Below are positions 7,069-9,544 of a stretch of 9,544 bases of DNA, piece by piece. Numbering within the stretch: position 1 is the first letter of the stretch; every line of letters starts with the position of its first letter. The notes under the pieces were generated by a model that saw only the letters and a list, made by a program, of their open reading frames with translations, ran no database searches and was not told the origin of the DNA. This DNA comes from Pseudomonadota bacterium (GTDB lineage: Bacteria > Pseudomonadota > Gammaproteobacteria > Xanthomonadales > Xanthomonadaceae). The position numbers were made by a program, and so were the translations under genes. The DNA lies in the NCBI GenBank assembly GCA_023388955.1, contig JAEWFH010000158.1, positions 1 through 9,544 on the forward strand, in the 5' to 3' direction.

Positions 7069-8052
7069 ATGAGCCACGCCCGCGTCCTCGGTATCGGTCT
7101 TGCCGCCCTGGCGGCCGCCGCTGTCGCCTACGCCCAGACCGAGGTCACCCCGATCCCGGACACCGCACCGGTGGAAACCGCTCCGCTGGAGCCGGCCGCA
7201 CCGGAAGCCCCGGCGAGCTGGGGCGATCCGCAGAACGGCCAGGCACTGGCCGCGACCTGCGCCGCCTGCCACGGCGTCGACGGCAACTCGCCGATCCCGA
7301 TGTATCCGCGCATCGCCGGCCAGAGCGAGATGTACATCGCCGACCAGATCGCGCGCTTCAAGTCCGGTGAGCGCAGCGACGGCATGGCCGCACTGATGAA
7401 GCCGTTCGCCGACATGCTCAGCGCCCAGGACGCGCGCGACGTCGGCGCCTGGTTCGCCACCCAGAAGTCCGGCGCCGGCGTGGCCGACGACACCGTGATC
7501 GCGTCGGGCCCGTACGAGGGACTGCGCTTCTACGAGGTCGGCCAGCAGCTGTACCGCTCCGGCGACGCCGACCGCGGGATCCCGGGCTGCATGGCCTGCC
7601 ACGGGCCCGACGGCAGCGGCAACCCCGGCCCGGCCTATCCGCACGTGGGCGGCCAGCATGCGTCCTACACCCAGCAGCGGCTGGAGACCTTCCGCGCCGG
7701 TACCGGTGCGGAGCGCGACAACGACATGTTCCAGATCATGGCCGACATCGCCAGCCGCCTGACCGAGGAAGAGATCGGCGCGCTGGCCAGCTACATGGAA
7801 GGCCTGCATCCGGCCGCCGACGACCTGGTCGCGGCTGCGGCGCCTGCCGCCGCGGCACCCGCCGCGCCCGCGCCTGCGGCTACCGAAGCCGCGCCCGCCG
7901 AGCCGGCAGCCACCGGCGTGGAGACCGACGCCGCCCCGGCCGACGGCACCGCCGAGCCGGGCGCCGGGGGCGAGTCCGCCCCGGCCGAAGCCGGCGAGCC
8001 CGCCGGTGACGTCCCGGCGGAGGCCGAAGCCGGCACCGCCGAGCTGGGCTGA
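7069..8052 (+). CDS. Di-haem cytochrome c4 with acidic Ala/Pro-rich C-terminal extension
   Basis: This 327-residue periplasmic electron carrier consists of two class I cytochrome c domains in tandem, the cytochrome c4 arrangement that feeds electrons to terminal oxidases. The signal peptide is MSHARVLGIGLAALAAAAVAYA, with likely cleavage after Ala22. Haem 1 is bound by CAACH (Cys64, Cys67, His68) and haem 2 by CMACH (Cys174, Cys177, His178). Likely distal ligands are Met110 (in LMKPFA) and Met220 or Met224 (in DNDMFQIMADIA). The c4 core ends near SYMEGLHP (242-248). Residues 249-327 are an Ala/Pro/Glu/Gly-rich tail with about 15 acidic residues and no Lys, Arg, Cys or aromatic residue, which classical c4 lacks. 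The ATG at 7069 is preceded by GGAG at 7 bases and by a strong promoter. Longer in-frame starts would cross the promoter. A terminator follows the gene. Confidence 0.93.
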   Translation: MSHARVLGIGLAALAAAAVAYAQTEVTPIPDTAPVETAPLEPAAPEAPASWGDPQNGQALAATCAACHGVDGNSPIPMYPRIAGQSEMYIADQIARFKSGERSDGMAALMKPFADMLSAQDARDVGAWFATQKSGAGVADDTVIASGPYEGLRFYEVGQQLYRSGDADRGIPGCMACHGPDGSGNPGPAYPHVGGQHASYTQQRLETFRAGTGAERDNDMFQIMADIASRLTEEEIGALASYMEGLHPAADDLVAAAAPAAAAPAAPAPAATEAAPAEPAATGVETDAAPADGTAEPGAGGESAPAEAGEPAGDVPAEAEAGTAELG

Positions 8053-8091
8053 TCCGCGGCCCACGCCGCGACCTCCATGCAGTGTCGATAG

Positions 8092-8124
8092 CGCCGGCCG
8101 TACCCACGGCCGGCGTTTTCGTTT
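8092..8124 (+). terminator. Intrinsic terminator after cytochrome c4, upstream of dsbA1
   Basis: CGCCGGCCGT (8092-8101) and ACGGCCGGCG (8106-8115) form a perfect 10-base-pair stem with the 4-base loop ACCC, followed at once by TTTT and then CGTTT (8116-8124). It lies 40 bases after the cytochrome c4 stop and ends about 22 bases before the dsbA1 start codon. There is no room for a full promoter between the hairpin and dsbA1, so it may act as a partial terminator or attenuator, with dsbA1 expressed by read-through or from a promoter further upstream. Confidence 0.85.
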
Positions 8125-8146
8125 CCGAACCAGACGGAGTTTCCAG

Positions 8147-8803
8147 ATGCTTCCACGCCTTCGCCACCATGCCCGCCAGATGCTCCTCGCCACCGGACTG
8201 GCGCTGCTCGCCCTGCCCCTCGCCGCCACCGCCCAGGAGCCCGTGGCCGGCGTGGACTACATCGAGATCAGGGACGGTGCCCCGTTCGCCCCGCGGGACG
8301 GGAAGGTGGAGGTGGTCGAGGTGTTCGGCTACACCTGCCCGCATTGCGCGAGCTTCGAGCCGCACCTGGTTGCCTGGGAGCGCACCCTGCCCGACGACGT
8401 GGCGCTGGTGCGCGTGCCGGCCCCCTTCGGCGGCCAGTGGATGCCGTACGCCCGCGCCTACTACGCCGCCCAGGCGCAGGGCCTGGCCGAGCGCACCCAC
8501 CAGGCCGTCTTCGACGCCATCCACCGCGACGGCACCCTGCTGGCCAGCGGCGTCACCGATGCCCAGCTGGCCGACTTCTACGCCGCCCACGGCGCCGACC
8601 GGGCGCGCCTGCTGGCCGACCTGTCCAGCGAGGAGACCGGCAACAAGCTGCGCCGCGCCTACGAATTCCTGCAGCGCAGCGGCGTCGACGGCACCCCCAA
8701 CCTGGTCGTGAACGGCCGCTACCGCGTCATCGGCCGCACCATCGACGACATCCTGCGCACCGCCCGCGCGCTGGTCGAACGCGAGCGCCACGCCGGCCAC
8801 TGA
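8147..8803 (+). CDS. dsbA: Periplasmic thiol:disulfide interchange protein DsbA (soluble, CPHC type)
   Basis: DsbA donates its disulfide to newly exported proteins in the periplasm and is reoxidised by DsbB. This 218-residue protein starts with a signal peptide of about 29 residues (Arg4, Arg6 and Arg10, then a Leu/Ala core, cleavage after ATA at Ala29). The thioredoxin domain with helical insertion follows: VEVVEVFGYTCPHCASFEPH carries the active site Cys64-Pro-His-Cys67, the classic DsbA pair. Next come the VPAPFGGQWMPYARAYYAA block and the cis-proline loop GTPNLVVNGRY with Thr183-Pro184. Threonine before the cis-proline differs from the valine of E. coli DsbA. The ATG at 8147 follows GGAG by 7 bases. 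The preceding open frame runs through the terminator and is not used. The gene sits 91 bases before a paralogue and downstream of cytochrome c4, an arrangement also familiar from Pseudomonas. Confidence 0.93.
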   Translation: MLPRLRHHARQMLLATGLALLALPLAATAQEPVAGVDYIEIRDGAPFAPRDGKVEVVEVFGYTCPHCASFEPHLVAWERTLPDDVALVRVPAPFGGQWMPYARAYYAAQAQGLAERTHQAVFDAIHRDGTLLASGVTDAQLADFYAAHGADRARLLADLSSEETGNKLRRAYEFLQRSGVDGTPNLVVNGRYRVIGRTIDDILRTARALVERERHAGH

Positions 8804-8894
8804 CCGGGCCGTACACCTTCCGCTTCAACTTCGATGGCTATGCTCCGGACCGGGGCACCGCCAGCTGCCCAAACCGATCCAACGGAGAACGTTG

Positions 8895-9544
8895 ATGAAA
8901 CTGCGCCTGCCACTCCGGCCGCGATTTGCCCTGGCCCTGACCGCCACCCTGATGCTGGCCGCCTGCGGCCAGGATGCCCCGCAGCAGTCCGCCCCGGCCG
9001 CTGCCCCGGCCACCGCACCCGCGTCGACCGGCAACGGCGCCGCGCCCGCCACGCAGGCCGCGCAGCCCGCGGCCCCGGCCGCCGAGCGCACCCCGGGCCC
9101 GGTCGTGCCGCCGCAGGGCCCGCCGCCGGTCGCCGGCACCGACTATGTCGAGATTGCCAGCGGACAGCCGTTCAAGCCGGGCAATCCCAACATCGAGGTG
9201 GTCGAGGCGTTCGGCTACACCTGCCCGGCCTGCGCGCAGTTCGAGCCGGTGCTGTCGGGCTGGGCGGCGCGGCTCCCGGCCGACGTCGAGTTCATCCCGG
9301 TCCCGGCGCCCTTCGGCGGGTTCTGGATGCCGTATGCCAAGGCCTATTACGCAGCCGAGGGCGCCGGCATCATCGGCCAGAGCCACGACGCGATGTTCGA
9401 GGCCTTCCACCTGCGCGGGGAATTGAACCACGAGTCCACCGAGCCGGAAATCGCGCAGTTCTATGCCCAGTTCGGCGCCGACCCGGCGGAGTTCGCCCGC
9501 AACATGTCGAGCTTCGCGGTCAACGCCAAGGTCAACCGCGCGCG
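8895..9544 (+). CDS. DsbA-like thiol:disulfide oxidoreductase, lipoprotein type (3' end outside window)
   Basis: The frame starting at ATG 8895 is open to the window edge (216 full codons). The N-terminus is a lipoprotein signal: Arg4, Arg8 and Arg10, a hydrophobic core and LAAC with Cys24 as the lipidated residue, so the protein should be membrane-anchored facing the periplasm. Next is a Pro/Ala/Gln/Thr-rich tether (about 25-78). The DsbA fold begins at VAGTDYVEI, with FGYTCPACAQFEP giving Cys110-Pro-Ala-Cys113, and VPAPFGGFWMPYAKAYYAAE follows. These blocks align throughout with dsbA1, so the two arose by duplication. The active-site dipeptide is Pro-Ala rather than Pro-His, which should change the redox potential. 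The cis-proline loop lies beyond the edge. GGAG (8884-8887) sits 7 bases before the start, placed as in dsbA1. No promoter was found in the 91-base gap, so co-transcription with dsbA1 is likely. Lipoprotein DsbA proteins are also known in Neisseria. Confidence 0.93.
   Translation, partial: MKLRLPLRPRFALALTATLMLAACGQDAPQQSAPAAAPATAPASTGNGAAPATQAAQPAAPAAERTPGPVVPPQGPPPVAGTDYVEIASGQPFKPGNPNIEVVEAFGYTCPACAQFEPVLSGWAARLPADVEFIPVPAPFGGFWMPYAKAYYAAEGAGIIGQSHDAMFEAFHLRGELNHESTEPEIAQFYAQFGADPAEFARNMSSFAVNAKVNRA

Noticed and set aside
6181..8229. A 682-codon minus-strand open frame over engB and cytochrome c4
   Set aside because: It is a shadow of engB in one part and antisense to cytochrome c4 in the other; its glycine/arginine-rich composition mirrors the repetitive tail.
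8804..8894. Possible promoter (TATGCT at 8839-8844) for dsbA2
   Set aside because: There is no acceptable -35 at 16-18 bases and no extended -10 TG, so it is not distinguishable from chance.

Overview
This is a high-GC chromosomal stretch. Its gene content (plant-type glutamate-cysteine ligase, a ppc/gst pair, and engB divergent from a di-haem cytochrome c4 followed by two tandem DsbA genes) points to a gammaproteobacterium of the Xanthomonadaceae/Lysobacteraceae (Lysobacter, Luteimonas or Xanthomonas relatives). That assignment rests on family recognition only; no search was run. It reads as core housekeeping DNA: I see no mobile element, CRISPR array, tRNA or rRNA, and nothing that looks like an undescribed system.

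Layout. (1) At the left edge is the C-terminal tail of an unrecognised gene. Three bases after its stop comes a lipoprotein serine hydrolase of the beta-lactamase/6-aminohexanoate-hydrolase type (155-1363, +). (2) Facing it is a minus-strand cluster, in transcription order engB (6941-6309), gshA (6178-4814), ppc (4766-2004) and a glutathione S-transferase (1992-1360). The GST and the serine hydrolase end on the same CTAG, each using it as a stop. (3) Divergent from engB, behind a near-consensus sigma-70 promoter, is a di-haem cytochrome c4 with a long acidic Ala/Pro tail (7069-8052, +). It ends in a clear intrinsic terminator and is followed by dsbA1 (8147-8803) and a second, lipoprotein-type dsbA2 that runs off the window.

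How the genes work together. gshA makes gamma-glutamylcysteine for glutathione and the terminal gst belongs to a glutathione-using fold, with the anaplerotic ppc between them. The ppc stop codon lies inside the gst Shine-Dalgarno, so those two are probably translationally coupled. The right-hand genes act in the cell envelope: electron transfer by cytochrome c4 and disulfide formation in exported proteins by two DsbA-like oxidoreductases, one soluble and one lipid-anchored. engB is a ribosome-assembly GTPase; its position next to cytochrome c4 and dsbA is a neighbourhood I also know from Pseudomonas.

The points most worth a second look are the two unlike DsbA paralogues (CPHC soluble, CPAC lipoprotein), the acidic extension of cytochrome c4, the terminator hairpin between cytochrome c4 and dsbA1, the overlapping convergent stops, and the gshA upstream region.
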